The notes beneath the pieces were generated by a model that was not told the origin of the DNA, did not search any database, and saw only the letters and a list, made by a program, of their open reading frames with translations. The position numbers and the translations under genes are program-made. From an uncultured Campylobacter sp. (GTDB lineage: Bacteria > Campylobacterota > Campylobacteria > Campylobacterales > Campylobacteraceae), in the NCBI RefSeq assembly GCF_938045225.1, contig NZ_CALINL010000017.1, forward strand, positions 1 through 13,924: 13,924 bases of DNA, given 5' to 3'. Within the stretch, counting starts at the first letter, position 1. Every line of letters starts with the position of its first letter. This document shows, piece by piece, positions 7,087 to 13,924 of the stretch.

Positions 7087-7635
7087 ATGAAAACGTTGGT
7101 AGTTTTATCCCATCCAAATTTCGCCGCCTCTCGCCTAAACAAGGCGCTGGCAAACGCCGCCAAAAGCGCGGGCGCCGAGGTTCGCCACCTAGAAGGACTT
7201 TACGGCACCGACGCTCTTAAAATCGACGTCGCAGCAGAGCAGGAGGCATTTTTACGTGCCGATCGCATCGTGTTTTTGTTCCCGATGATGGGCTTTAACG
7301 TGCCCTCCATGCTAAAGGCCTACATCGACTACGTGCTCAGCCGCGGCTTTGCCTACGGCGAGGGCGCGAAGATCGCGGGCAAACAGCTACAAATCGCCGT
7401 GAGCGCGGGCGGCGGGCTAGGCGAATACTCCAAGCACGGCGCGATCAAATTTACCCTAAACGAGATTTTGCTGCCGCTTCAGTGCTGCGCGGACTTTTGC
7501 GAGCTCGTTTACGGGCGCATCTTTGCTAGCTGCGGCGTGGAGCCGGGTGTTCCTGATAGCGCGATAGAGGCGCATGCAGCGAGATTTACGAAGCTCTTGA
7601 ACGACGAGCTTGAAGAGCACGAATATCAAATTTAA
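7087..7635 (+). CDS. Flavodoxin-fold NAD(P)H-dependent oxidoreductase
   Basis: A 182-aa cytoplasmic flavoprotein of the Flavodoxin_2 (KefF/MdaB/NQO-like) family, expected to reduce quinones or similar acceptors with NAD(P)H. The N-terminal LVVLSHPNFAASRLNKAL (4-21) is the FMN phosphate-binding strand-loop-helix. The second signature is FPMMGFNVPSMLKAYIDYVL (65-84), followed by GFAYG (87-91) and the GGG flavin-contact loop near 108-110. The usual aromatic in the PxxW motif is replaced here (PMMGF), which may affect substrate fit. The length is normal for the small family members. The ATG has an excellent AAAGGAG 6-7 nt upstream. It appears to be a single-gene unit with its own promoter and a terminator at 7678-7710. 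The exact substrate is unknown. Confidence 0.88.
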   Translation: MKTLVVLSHPNFAASRLNKALANAAKSAGAEVRHLEGLYGTDALKIDVAAEQEAFLRADRIVFLFPMMGFNVPSMLKAYIDYVLSRGFAYGEGAKIAGKQLQIAVSAGGGLGEYSKHGAIKFTLNEILLPLQCCADFCELVYGRIFASCGVEPGVPDSAIEAHAARFTKLLNDELEEHEYQI

Positions 7636-8033
7636 CGATGCAAAATAGCTCGGCCTTGAGCCCAAATTTGCACCGCTAGCGGCGATTTCCCGTGCGGAGT
7701 CGCCGCTTTTCAAATTTAGCATTAAAAGATAGCTTCGGAACTCAAGCTAGATGGCAAGCTCGGCGCGTTTTGGCAGTTTTTCATTGCCGCATTTTGGGGG
7801 GATTTCTAGGCGGCCGGACCGCACCTTTTTGTTGCTTTGCTTTGGAGCGGGCGCATTTTGCAGCATACTTGCGAGGCTTGGTCAAATTTGCGCTATCGTA
7901 GCAAGGCTTGTAGCCCGTATTTTTGACGCGGGCTATGATTTGGATTTTACGAAAATTTATTTTTACAGTTGGATTCGGCTTTAAATTTAGCTCGTTTTAA
8001 AACCGCGCAAATCCTTATAAATTCGGAGTTTTT
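7636..8033. other. Spacer between oxidoreductase gene and mqnA
   Basis: About 400 bp without a supported gene. Open frames at 7692-7901 and 7751-7984 lack ribosome binding sites and look like chance readings. The spacer contains the terminator at 7678-7710. It also holds a weaker hairpin with TAGCCCG (7911-7917) pairing to CGGGCTA (7929-7935), about 100 bp before mqnA and followed by TGATTTGGATTTT. That second hairpin could be a terminator or attenuator. No clear -10 box stands out for mqnA. Confidence 0.45.
7678..7710 (+). terminator. Probable terminator after the oxidoreductase gene
   Basis: AGCGGCGA (7678-7685) pairs perfectly with TCGCCGCT (7700-7707) around a 14-nt loop, followed by TTTCAAATTT. 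The GC-rich 8-bp stem and short T run, 43 nt after the stop codon, fit an intrinsic terminator. Confidence 0.55.
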
Positions 8034-8732
8034 ATGATTTTTGGCAAGATTGATTATCTAAATTTGCTTCCTTTTCACGTATTTTTAAAGCGCTCGCGCC
8101 TAAGCTCGCAGGATAAAAAAATCATCGAATTTAAAAAAGGCGTGCCAAGCAAACTAAACCGCGATCTGTGCTGCCGCAGGATCGATGCCGCCGTGATCTC
8201 GAGCATCGAAAGCCGCAAAAAACGCTACAAAAAGGTTAGCCTGGGTATCGTAGCTAGAGGCGACGTCAAAAGCGTGCTTGTGCGAAAGGGCACCGCCGCG
8301 CGTCCCGACCCCGCGTCTGCGAGCTCAAACGCGCTAGCTGGAGTGCTGGGGCTTGAGGGCGAGGTGCTCATCGGCGACCGCGCGCTAAAGGCGTATCTGC
8401 GGGAGGGCGAGGAGGTGTTTTACGACCTTGGGCGGGCGTGGCGCGATCGGACGGGCTTGCCGTTTGTTTTCGGGCGATTTTCCTGCGTGAAGGGGCGCGG
8501 CGCGTATGAGCGGCTGACGCGCGAGTTTTTGCGAGCAAATGTCAAAATCCCAAACTACATCCTCGCCAAATACGCCCAAACTAGGGGCATCAGCGCGGAT
8601 GATATCAAATGGTATCTCAAATTTATCAGTTACGAAATCGGCGCGAAAGAGCAAAAGGCGCTGCGGATATTTTTCAAAGAAGTGCAAAAAAACGGACGCA
8701 CGGCGAAGCTTTTGGCGCGAGGCGAGCGGTAA
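8034..8732 (+). CDS. mqnA: Chorismate dehydratase of the futalosine menaquinone pathway
   Basis: A 232-aa cytoplasmic enzyme that dehydrates chorismate to 3-enolpyruvylbenzoate, the first committed step of the futalosine route to menaquinone. Epsilonproteobacteria use this route in place of the classical Men pathway. The N-terminal GKIDYLNLLPFHVFLK (4-19) matches the MqnA substrate-binding signature. DAAVISSIESRK (51-62) fits the conserved serine-containing loop, although the order is slightly divergent. EVFYDLGRAWRDRTGLPFVFGRFSC (start about 126) matches the family's DLG.eW...TGLPFVFA block. The length is a little short but normal for Campylobacter. The ATG has CGGAG 5-6 nt upstream. The rest of the pathway (mqnB-E) is not in the window. 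Confidence 0.9.
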   Translation: MIFGKIDYLNLLPFHVFLKRSRLSSQDKKIIEFKKGVPSKLNRDLCCRRIDAAVISSIESRKKRYKKVSLGIVARGDVKSVLVRKGTAARPDPASASSNALAGVLGLEGEVLIGDRALKAYLREGEEVFYDLGRAWRDRTGLPFVFGRFSCVKGRGAYERLTREFLRANVKIPNYILAKYAQTRGISADDIKWYLKFISYEIGAKEQKALRIFFKEVQKNGRTAKLLARGER

Positions 8733-9109
8733 GCTTAAATTTACTCTAACGCGCCGCTTTTTAAATTTGCCTTTTTATCTCGGGCAGTTTTCGCGGTCGC
8801 TTCAAACGCCGTAGTTTAGAGCTGAATCCGCCACGCAACGCTAAATTTTAAACTCTCTAAACGACGCATTTTTTAGAAGCTAACAAGATTTAGTCAAATT
8901 TGAAATTTGGCAGGCAAATTTACGTCCGTTCTCGTCAAATTTACCCGCTTAAATTTACGCCGCTGCGAGCTCAAATTTCATTCAGCCAAATTTATATTTT
9001 AGGCTTCGTCTTTGCGCCGAGATTATTTACTTCAAATTTGAGCCTGAACTAGATTTACTTCGGTTGTTATCTACGTAAATCACCTTGGTCGAGTCGCTTT
9101 TGTATGTAC
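8733..9109. other. AAATTT-rich spacer after mqnA
   Basis: No gene is supported. Eight AAATTT hexamers occur between 8896 and 9039 (8896, 8903, 8916, 8937, 8951, 8973, 8988, 9034). The right part, 9027-9109, can be read on the minus strand as a lost C-terminal tail of the neighbouring pseudogene if one T is added near 9113 (STYKSDSTKVIYVDNNRSK...). AGCGG at the end of mqnA could pair weakly with CCGCTTTTT at 8754-8762 as a terminator. Confidence 0.5.
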
Positions 9110-9550
9110 TTAAAAACCTATATATTTTTTTATCTTTTTTTCATCATTTGCCCATTTTATAAAAGCTTTAGCGTCTTTAAACGTTGCATTTTTGTCGGGG
9201 CAGTAATTTATCGTCTTATCAAATGTTTCTATCATTTTTGGATCTATCGGCTTTGGTTTGTATTTTAAAAGACCGTCTTCATATAGTAGCGAATAAGGAG
9301 CATATTTGTATTTATTATTGGTTCTTTTTATCTTTTCCTCAGCCTCTTCGTCTCTGCCTTTATTCATCTCATAGATGTATTTCTCTTTTTTTTCGTAAAA
9401 GATTTTAATTTATCATAGCACACCTCATACGCCTCCTTTAGCTGCTCCTTAGTCGGAGCGTTCGGTAGGTCGTATTTTATAAATACCTCAAGCATGGGCT
9501 CGTAGTTTTCGTAGTCGTCTAAGAGCGCCCAGCCGCTTTTCTCTAGCGCG

Positions 9551-9563
9551 GCGTTTTTCTCCT
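9551..9563 (-). repeat. 13-bp direct repeat, copy 2 (end of ankyrin module)
   Basis: GCGTTTTTCTCCT on the plus strand. The identical word occurs at 10148-10160, exactly 597 bp (199 codons) away and in the same coding phase. On the coding strand it encodes the EKNA motif in both places. The TAG at 9562-9564 overlaps this copy. Confidence 0.75.
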
Positions 9564-10147
9564 ATTCTTTTATACCTTCTAACCAACTTCCCATTTCAAA
9601 CTCTTTGGGTTTATACCTCGTGCTTAGCATTAGTTCTGCCATTTGGGGTAGATTTCTATCTACTAAGTATTTAAACGGATCTGATTTATACCTAGTGCTC
9701 GACTCTACGCATTGCGGATTATTTAGATCCGTCTCTGGACGCCCCTGATCATATTTGTAGCGTATTGTTATGTTATTCTCGCCGTTTATGATTATGGATT
9801 CAAATCTGGAAGAATCATAGTATCTGTTTGTATGGGTATGCGGCGATACATACTCCACCTCTTCAAATTTAACCCCTTTTTCTAGTAGTATTTTGGCGGT
9901 ATCAACGGAGTTTAACATAATAGCATAAGCCATAGGAGATAGGCCGAATCTATCTTTAGCCCTTATGTCAGCTCCTAAATTTAGTAAAGCGTTAAAGGTA
10001 TTTACGTCATTTCTAAAAGAGCTGTACATTAGTGGAGTTCTTTTATCCCTCATGCTAACGTCTACGCTTAGGTTGTTATCTTTTATAAATTTAACTACGA
10101 AATCGGTATCTTTTCTATCAAGAGCTGCCCTTAAAGGCACGAGAGTA

Positions 10148-10160
10148 GCGTTTTTCTCCT
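10148..10160 (-). repeat. 13-bp direct repeat, copy 1 (start of ankyrin module)
   Basis: GCGTTTTTCTCCT, identical to 9551-9563. It encodes EEKNA just before the ankyrin segment and lies beside the inferred frameshift near 10165. Confidence 0.75.
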
Positions 10161-10591
10161 CGTCGCAAATGATATATCTCTAACTCCAAATCCAAACGCC
10201 TCTATCTCCTCTTGCGTTACGTATTTAGCTAGCTCGGAGTTTGGATCTATTTTAGTATCGGGAGTGACGGTGAAACCAGTCGGCATAGAGCTTGATCCAA
10301 ATTTATCAAATTTTAACCCCTAAAAAAAAAGATAAAAGAGGACGGCGGCAAAGGCTGCGAGGGTGAATAGAATTTTAAAAAAGCTTTGCAAATTCAATCC
10401 TTTTGCCAATGACTAAATTTACGAAATAGTAGCCAAATGGCGGTTAAATTTGAGTGAAATTTGAAAAACGAGAGTAAATTTGTGGCGGGTTAAAGAGACT
10501 AAAAAATCGCACCGAAAACGGACGGGTTTATCTGGCTAAATTTAAAGCGCAAATTTGACGATAAGGCGGCCGCTCGGGCGACTCGGGCAAG

Positions 10592-10632
10592 TTAAATTTG
10601 CCTGCCGGCACGAGCCTAGCAAGCAAATTTAA
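10592..10632 (-). terminator. Long stem-loop downstream of the TorD-like gene
   Basis: TTAAATTTGC at 10592-10601 pairs perfectly with GCAAATTTAA at 10623-10632. The inner part continues, with G-U pairs and one bulge, to a GGC/GCC pair around a TCGT tetraloop in the minus-strand RNA, giving about 18 paired positions. It starts 11 nt after the TorD-like stop codon. There is no real U-tract after it, so it may protect the 3' end of the transcript or pause polymerase rather than act as a classical terminator. Confidence 0.45.
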
Positions 10633-10643
10633 GCGCGCAAGCC

Positions 10644-11363
10644 TCAGTCGTCGAACTCTTGCGAGATGACGGGCGAGAACTCCTCCCAGCGAAGTTTGGT
10701 TTTGGCCGTAGGCATCTTGCTTTGAAACGGCTCTTTTTTCATCGAGGCTACCGCCGCGCTGTCGCCGATCGGCGCAGGAGGAGCCTCTACGCCTAGCACC
10801 GCACGCTCAAGCTCGATAAAATCGCTCAAGATAACCGCGTAAGAGGCGAAAAAGTCGGCGTTTTTGTGAGCGGATAAAAATTTGATAAATTCGTCGATAA
10901 ATTTGTTTGTAACGTCCGTAAATAGCTTGCTGCTGATATTTGCCGCGCCCGCTACCTCGTCGCGCAAAAAGGTCGCCGTGGCTAAAAATATAAATCCGAC
11001 GTAGTCCTCGCTGTCCTTGCAGGCGTCTTTGTCTCTGCGGTACGGGCTTAGCTTCAGACACTCGATCACGCGCAGCCTAGCCGCGCCGTCGTCGCGCCCG
11101 TCCTCGTAAAAGGAGGCGTTTAGCGGGATGTTGGAGTAAGAAAAGTCAAAAAGCACGTCGTTTTGCTCTCTGGCGAATTTCTCGAAGTCAAATTTGGCTA
11201 AATTTGCAAACGCGGCTTCGCTTTGAGGCGTAACGGGACTGGTCGCTAGGTAGGCTAGCTGCTCGCGCCAGCGGTCAAATTTACCGCCGTGCTCGTGAAA
11301 AAACAGCGGATAGGCCAAAAACTCGTAAAAATACGCGCGCGCCTTGGTTAAGTTATTATCCAT
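10644..11363 (-). CDS. TorD-family chaperone for a molybdo/tungsto-enzyme
   Basis: A 239-aa cytoplasmic protein, mostly helical. The region of about residues 5-195 has the TorD/DmsD style: an N-terminal RAYFYEFLAYPLFF helix, an FYEDG segment and a helical LSDFIELERAVLG near 184-196. The last 45 residues (from about PPAPIGDS) are proline/lysine-rich and probably disordered, an extension beyond the usual 200 aa. Such chaperones hold Mo/W-cofactor oxidoreductases, often Tat substrates, until the cofactor is inserted. It overlaps the end of the polyferredoxin gene by 8 nt, so the two are co-translated, and selA diverges from them. A formate dehydrogenase client is therefore the best inference. 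Sequence conservation within the family is low, so the call rests partly on context. Confidence 0.78.
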   Translation of the reverse strand: MDNNLTKARAYFYEFLAYPLFFHEHGGKFDRWREQLAYLATSPVTPQSEAAFANLAKFDFEKFAREQNDVLFDFSYSNIPLNASFYEDGRDDGAARLRVIECLKLSPYRRDKDACKDSEDYVGFIFLATATFLRDEVAGAANISSKLFTDVTNKFIDEFIKFLSAHKNADFFASYAVILSDFIELERAVLGVEAPPAPIGDSAAVASMKKEPFQSKMPTAKTKLRWEEFSPVISQEFDD

Positions 11364-13026
11364 TTAAAACCTCTTCTCTCATTTGATCCATTTGCGCTTT
11401 TATCATCACTTTGGCTTTGCAGTCCGAGCAGCAGTACAGCGTCTTTAGCTTGGCTTTGTCGCCGTTAAATTTAGGCGCCATGATCGAGGCGATCTTTTCG
11501 ACGGCCTTTTTGGTCGCAAACTCTTTGCCGCACTCGATACAGGCGAAAAGCTCGTCTCTGGCTAGCTCGCTAAAGGTAAAGAAACTAGGCTCCAGATCGA
11601 TCTTGCCGGGACGTAAAAATATCGTGTCTTTTTCCGCGCAGCTAAGCTCGCAGTATCCGCACGCGGTGCAGACGCTCGGGTTAAAGACGATGGAGTTTGT
11701 CTTTTTATCGGCGACTAGGGCGGCGACGTTACACGCTCCCACGCAGCTTAGGCACAGCGTGCAGGTGTCTTGATTTATCTCGACGCGGCCGTATCTGATG
11801 AGCTCCGTGGTGCTAACGGAGCCTAAATTTTGATCGCCCACAAGCCACTCTAGGCGTTTGGCAAATATCTCGCGCTTTGGCAGGGCGTACTCGGCGATGG
11901 AGTGCTGCGAGCCTTCGATAAATTTGGCCTGAGATAGGGCACTTTTTAGTTTGTCCTCGTTTTGCGCGACTAGGACGGCTTTTTCGTTAAATTTAAGCTC
12001 GTAAATTTGATTTAAAATATCCACCGCGTCTTTGGTGCCTTTGCCGATATTTTTCTCGTAGATCACGACCTGCGCGCCGCTTTCTTGAAGTAGCGTTAGC
12101 AGATGCGTCTCACTCAAAAATCTCTCGCCGCTCACGGCAAAAGGCAGCACGTTTGCGGGTAAATTTACGCTTAGGTTTTCTAAATTTGCCTTTGCGGGCA
12201 CGACGAGCGCGATCTTGCCGCGGTAGAGTTTGGCTATCTCGGCAAATGAATTTCTCGGCATATCGGAGTAGTCAAGCGCGCCGCTAGGGCACACGCTCAC
12301 GCAGCCGCCGCAGTTTACGCAGTCGATGTGGGAGAAAACTAGGTGCTTGGTCTCGTCCTCTTTTAGGATCGCTACCGTAGGGCAGGCCTCGACGCATCTG
12401 CCGCAGATCTCGTGTCTGCGCTCGTGGTACTGGCAGATCGTGGAGTCGTAGTGGACGTGGCTTTTAAATTTAAATTTCGGGCTTTGCGCGTCTAGTTGCG
12501 CGGCGATTTCCTCGTCGCTTTTGCCTGCGATCTCGTAGCAGCCGCTTTGCTTTAGCATGTATTCGCGCGCGTTTTCCACGAGGAAAAAGTCGCAGTCCAC
12601 CTCAAACTCGCCGTCTGGGCGCAGCACTAGCACGCTTAGTTCGCCTACTGCTCCGTAGATAAATTTGATCTCAAAATGCGTCAGCTCGATGGTTTTAAAG
12701 CCTTTTTCCTTTAGCAAATTCGCCAAATTTTCGCGGCCGCCGTTGCTGACGATCACGACGTTTTTGCCGACTGGTTTTTCGTAGTCGATGTCGCGCGCTA
12801 GGTCAAAGGCGCTGGCTCTTGCCTCATAAAGCAAAAGCGTGTTTTTGGCTTTATCCAGCACCGAGTCTGCGGTGTTTTTTAGATAAAAATTTATCTCCGG
12901 CGCTACGACGCTTGCCTTTAGTTTGGGCGAATTTGAGACGAGATACTCGCCTTCGCCGTTTATCTCGATCTGCTCGTTTAGCATCAAATTTTCGTCAAAA
13001 TCGTTGTAAAAACCAAATTCTTTCAT
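11356..13026 (-). CDS. Large 4Fe-4S polyferredoxin (Cj1377c-like)
   Basis: A 556-aa cytoplasmic iron-sulfur protein with no signal peptide. Four cysteine sets are visible: C198 with C208-x2-C211-x3-C215P; C236-x2-C239-x2-C242-x3-C246P; C422-x2-C425-x2-C428-x3-C432; and C453-x2-C456-x2-C459-x3-C463. They form two ferredoxin-like pairs that could hold four [4Fe-4S] clusters. Residues 85-160 and 265-400 look like alpha/beta domains without cofactor motifs I can name. A further set, C496, C499, C532, C533 and C536, resembles a zinc-binding knuckle near the C-terminus. The ATG has GGGGAG upstream. It is first in a two-gene operon with the TorD-like gene and divergent from selA. Electron transfer to or from formate dehydrogenase is inference; the true partner is unknown. 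Confidence 0.85.
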   Translation of the reverse strand: MKEFGFYNDFDENLMLNEQIEINGEGEYLVSNSPKLKASVVAPEINFYLKNTADSVLDKAKNTLLLYEARASAFDLARDIDYEKPVGKNVVIVSNGGRENLANLLKEKGFKTIELTHFEIKFIYGAVGELSVLVLRPDGEFEVDCDFFLVENAREYMLKQSGCYEIAGKSDEEIAAQLDAQSPKFKFKSHVHYDSTICQYHERRHEICGRCVEACPTVAILKEDETKHLVFSHIDCVNCGGCVSVCPSGALDYSDMPRNSFAEIAKLYRGKIALVVPAKANLENLSVNLPANVLPFAVSGERFLSETHLLTLLQESGAQVVIYEKNIGKGTKDAVDILNQIYELKFNEKAVLVAQNEDKLKSALSQAKFIEGSQHSIAEYALPKREIFAKRLEWLVGDQNLGSVSTTELIRYGRVEINQDTCTLCLSCVGACNVAALVADKKTNSIVFNPSVCTACGYCELSCAEKDTIFLRPGKIDLEPSFFTFSELARDELFACIECGKEFATKKAVEKIASIMAPKFNGDKAKLKTLYCCSDCKAKVMIKAQMDQMREEVLNG

Positions 13027-13065
13027 GATTTTCTCCCCGCGCTACGCGTTATCAAAATTGAGCGC

Positions 13066-13071
13066 ATTTTA
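13066..13071 (-). promoter_or_regulatory. -10 box for the polyferredoxin operon
   Basis: TAAAAT on the minus strand, about 40 bp before the ATG and followed by GCGCTC. It is preceded by AGTAT rather than a TGn extension, so it is a moderate match. Confidence 0.45.
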
Positions 13072-13144
13072 ATACTAAAGGCATTAATAGGCTCTGAAAT
13101 TTTACATTTATTTTTTTTAATAAGATTAGATTTATCCAAATTTA

Positions 13145-13153
13145 TGCTAAAAT
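13145..13153 (+). promoter_or_regulatory. Extended -10 promoter for selA
   Basis: TGCTAAAAT matches TGnTAWAAT and is followed by CGCGCTC. A T-rich stretch lies upstream at 13105-13120, as expected for Campylobacter sigma-70 promoters. The leader would be about 28 nt, with TAGGAG as ribosome binding site. Confidence 0.6.
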
Positions 13154-13187
13154 CGCGCTCGGTAACACAAATTTACTAGGAGCGAAT

Positions 13188-13924
13188 TTGAACGAACTAC
13201 GAAAACTCCCGCAGATAGATAAATTTATAAAAAACGAGCGATTTTTCGGGCTTGATACGAGCTTGCTGACTAAGGTCGCCAGGGCCGAGCTAGAGAGCCT
13301 GCGCGCGCAAATTTTAGGCGGGCAAAACTGCCCGGGGCTTGACGCTATCGTCCAAAACACGCTCGAAAGATACGAAAAGGCGTCAAATTTGAGCCTGCGA
13401 AGCCTAATAAACGCAACCGGCGTCATCATTCACACAAACCTCGGTCGTAGCGCGATCGATCCTGAAATTTTACGCCGAGCCCAGCCTGTTATCACGGGGT
13501 ATTCAAATTTAGAGTACAGCGTCGAAAAGGGAGGCCGCTCAAACCGCTACGACTACGTGGGCGGGCTACTGGCGGAGCTTTTCGGATTTGAGGACGCCGT
13601 CGTAGTAAATAACAACGCAAGCGCCGTGTTTTTGGTGCTAAATACCTTCTCAAAAGGCGGCGAAGCTATCATCAGCAGAGGCGAGCTAGTCGAGATCGGC
13701 GGGAGCTTTCGCGTACCCGAAGTCATGGCAAACTCGGGCGCGATCCTGCGCGAAGTGGGCACGACGAATAAAACCAACCTGCGCGACTACGAGGACGCGA
13801 TAAACGAAAACTCGAAGCTGATTTTAAAGGTTCATCGCTCAAATTTTGACATCGTGGGCTTTAGCGAAGAAGTTACAGCAAATGAACTAAGTAAATTGGC
13901 ATGTGGGCAAAATTTGATAGATTA
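13188..13924 (+). CDS. selA: L-seryl-tRNA(Sec) selenium transferase, 5' part
   Basis: The first 245 codons of SelA, a PLP enzyme that turns Ser-tRNA(Sec) into Sec-tRNA(Sec) using selenophosphate; the gene is cut by the window edge. The start is TTG with TAGGAG 6 nt upstream. Family blocks are clear in order: an N-terminal helical domain (NELRKLPQIDKFI), INATGVIIHTNLGRSAID (about 77-94), GGRSNRYDY, VVVNNNASAVFLVLNTF (about 139-155), SRGELVEIGGSFRVPEVM (about 164-181), LREVGTTNKTNLRDYEDAI and LKVHRSNFDIVGFSEEV. The PLP-binding lysine lies beyond the window. SelA implies a Sec-containing protein, in Campylobacter most likely formate dehydrogenase FdhA. In C. jejuni selB follows selA; expect it just past the window. 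Confidence 0.96.
   Translation, partial: MNELRKLPQIDKFIKNERFFGLDTSLLTKVARAELESLRAQILGGQNCPGLDAIVQNTLERYEKASNLSLRSLINATGVIIHTNLGRSAIDPEILRRAQPVITGYSNLEYSVEKGGRSNRYDYVGGLLAELFGFEDAVVVNNNASAVFLVLNTFSKGGEAIISRGELVEIGGSFRVPEVMANSGAILREVGTTNKTNLRDYEDAINENSKLILKVHRSNFDIVGFSEEVTANELSKLACGQNLID

Larger units (their letters stand above)
9110..10391 (-). pseudogene. Broken gene for a membrane-anchored ankyrin-repeat protein
   Basis: One protein of about 425 aa can be read only across several lesions. A TTG at 10389-10391 with AAGGA 6 nt upstream starts a hydrophobic anchor (MQSFFKILFTLAAFAAVLFY). A one-base excess near 10305-10317 shifts the frame to FDKFGSSSMPTGFTVTP...EEIEAFGFGVRDISF. A missing base near 10165 is needed to enter the long open segment 9562-10140. 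That segment carries two to three ankyrin repeats (DKRTPLMYSS..., ALLNLGADIRAKDRFGLSPM, AKILLEKG). An in-frame TAG at 9562-9564 interrupts before EKNAALEKSGWALLDDYENY. A missing A in the A8 run at about 9388 separates the lysine-rich C-terminal part (9110-9367). Ankyrin repeats bind protein partners; function is unknown. Neighbouring genes are all intact, so true decay is likelier than poor sequence. Confidence 0.8.

Noticed and set aside
7692..7984. Overlapping plus-strand open frames between the oxidoreductase gene and mqnA
   Set aside because: No ribosome binding sites, one overlaps the terminator hairpin, and the composition is unlike the neighbouring proteins.
8896..9039. CRISPR-like array from repeated AAATTT words
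   Set aside because: The shared unit is only 6-10 bp, spacing is irregular (7-46 bp), and no cas genes are near.
9384..9391. A8/T8 run as a phase-variable switch
   Set aside because: Eight bases is at the low end for Campylobacter contingency tracts and other lesions already break the gene, so switching would not restore it. Kept only as a possibility.
9562..9564. TAG read as normal end of an ankyrin gene followed by a second gene
   Set aside because: No start codon or ribosome binding site follows. The frame continues with gene-like sequence, and the other copy of the 13-bp repeat has GAG at the same place.
9110..10391. Insertion sequence or transposase as the cause of the gene break
   Set aside because: No transposase motif or terminal inverted repeats are seen; the lesions are single-base changes.

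Overview
The window is a stretch of chromosome from an epsilonproteobacterium, most likely a Campylobacter of the relatively GC-rich showae/rectus/curvus type. The evidence is gene content and order: upp, malic enzyme, gltX and a divergent SurA-like chaperone follow the order I recall for C. jejuni Cj1286c to Cj1289, and a large ferredoxin divergent from selA matches Cj1377c/Cj1378. The futalosine-pathway gene mqnA, frequent TTG/GTG starts, TGnTATAAT promoters and very frequent AAATTT words in the spacers fit too. Species assignment is inference.

Layout. 1-462 has no convincing gene and one strong hairpin. 463-1262 (minus) is a tightly linked secreted or membrane-tethered barnase-type ribonuclease and its barstar inhibitor, overlapping as GTGA. 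1481-4749 (minus) is a compact operon read gltX, malic enzyme, upp, with genes overlapping or abutting. Its promoter overlaps head to head with that of the plus-strand SurA/PpiC-type periplasmic chaperone (4837-5673), which ends in two tandem terminators. Three further plus-strand genes follow: a DUF3137-like membrane protein, a flavodoxin-fold NAD(P)H oxidoreductase, and mqnA for menaquinone synthesis. 9110-10391 (minus) is a broken gene for a membrane-anchored ankyrin-repeat protein, readable only by correcting several frameshifts and one in-frame TAG. 10644-13026 (minus) holds a polyferredoxin and a TorD-type chaperone. selA (plus) starts at 13188 and runs off the window.

How the genes work together. 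The right end looks like formate/selenium metabolism. SelA makes the Sec-tRNA needed for a selenocysteine formate dehydrogenase; TorD-type chaperones mature molybdenum/tungsten oxidoreductases; the polyferredoxin would carry electrons. The dehydrogenase itself is outside the window, so this link is inference. MqnA feeds the quinone pool of the same anaerobic respiration. The operon in the middle covers translation (gltX), C4 carbon flux (malic enzyme) and pyrimidine salvage (upp).

The points most worth a second look are the operonic barnase/barstar pair in a Gram-negative genome, the ankyrin pseudogene whose ankyrin module is bounded by an in-phase 13-bp direct repeat, the dense AAATTT clusters (which match the RAATTY methylation/uptake motif known in C. 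jejuni), and a recurring GCTC just after -10 boxes.
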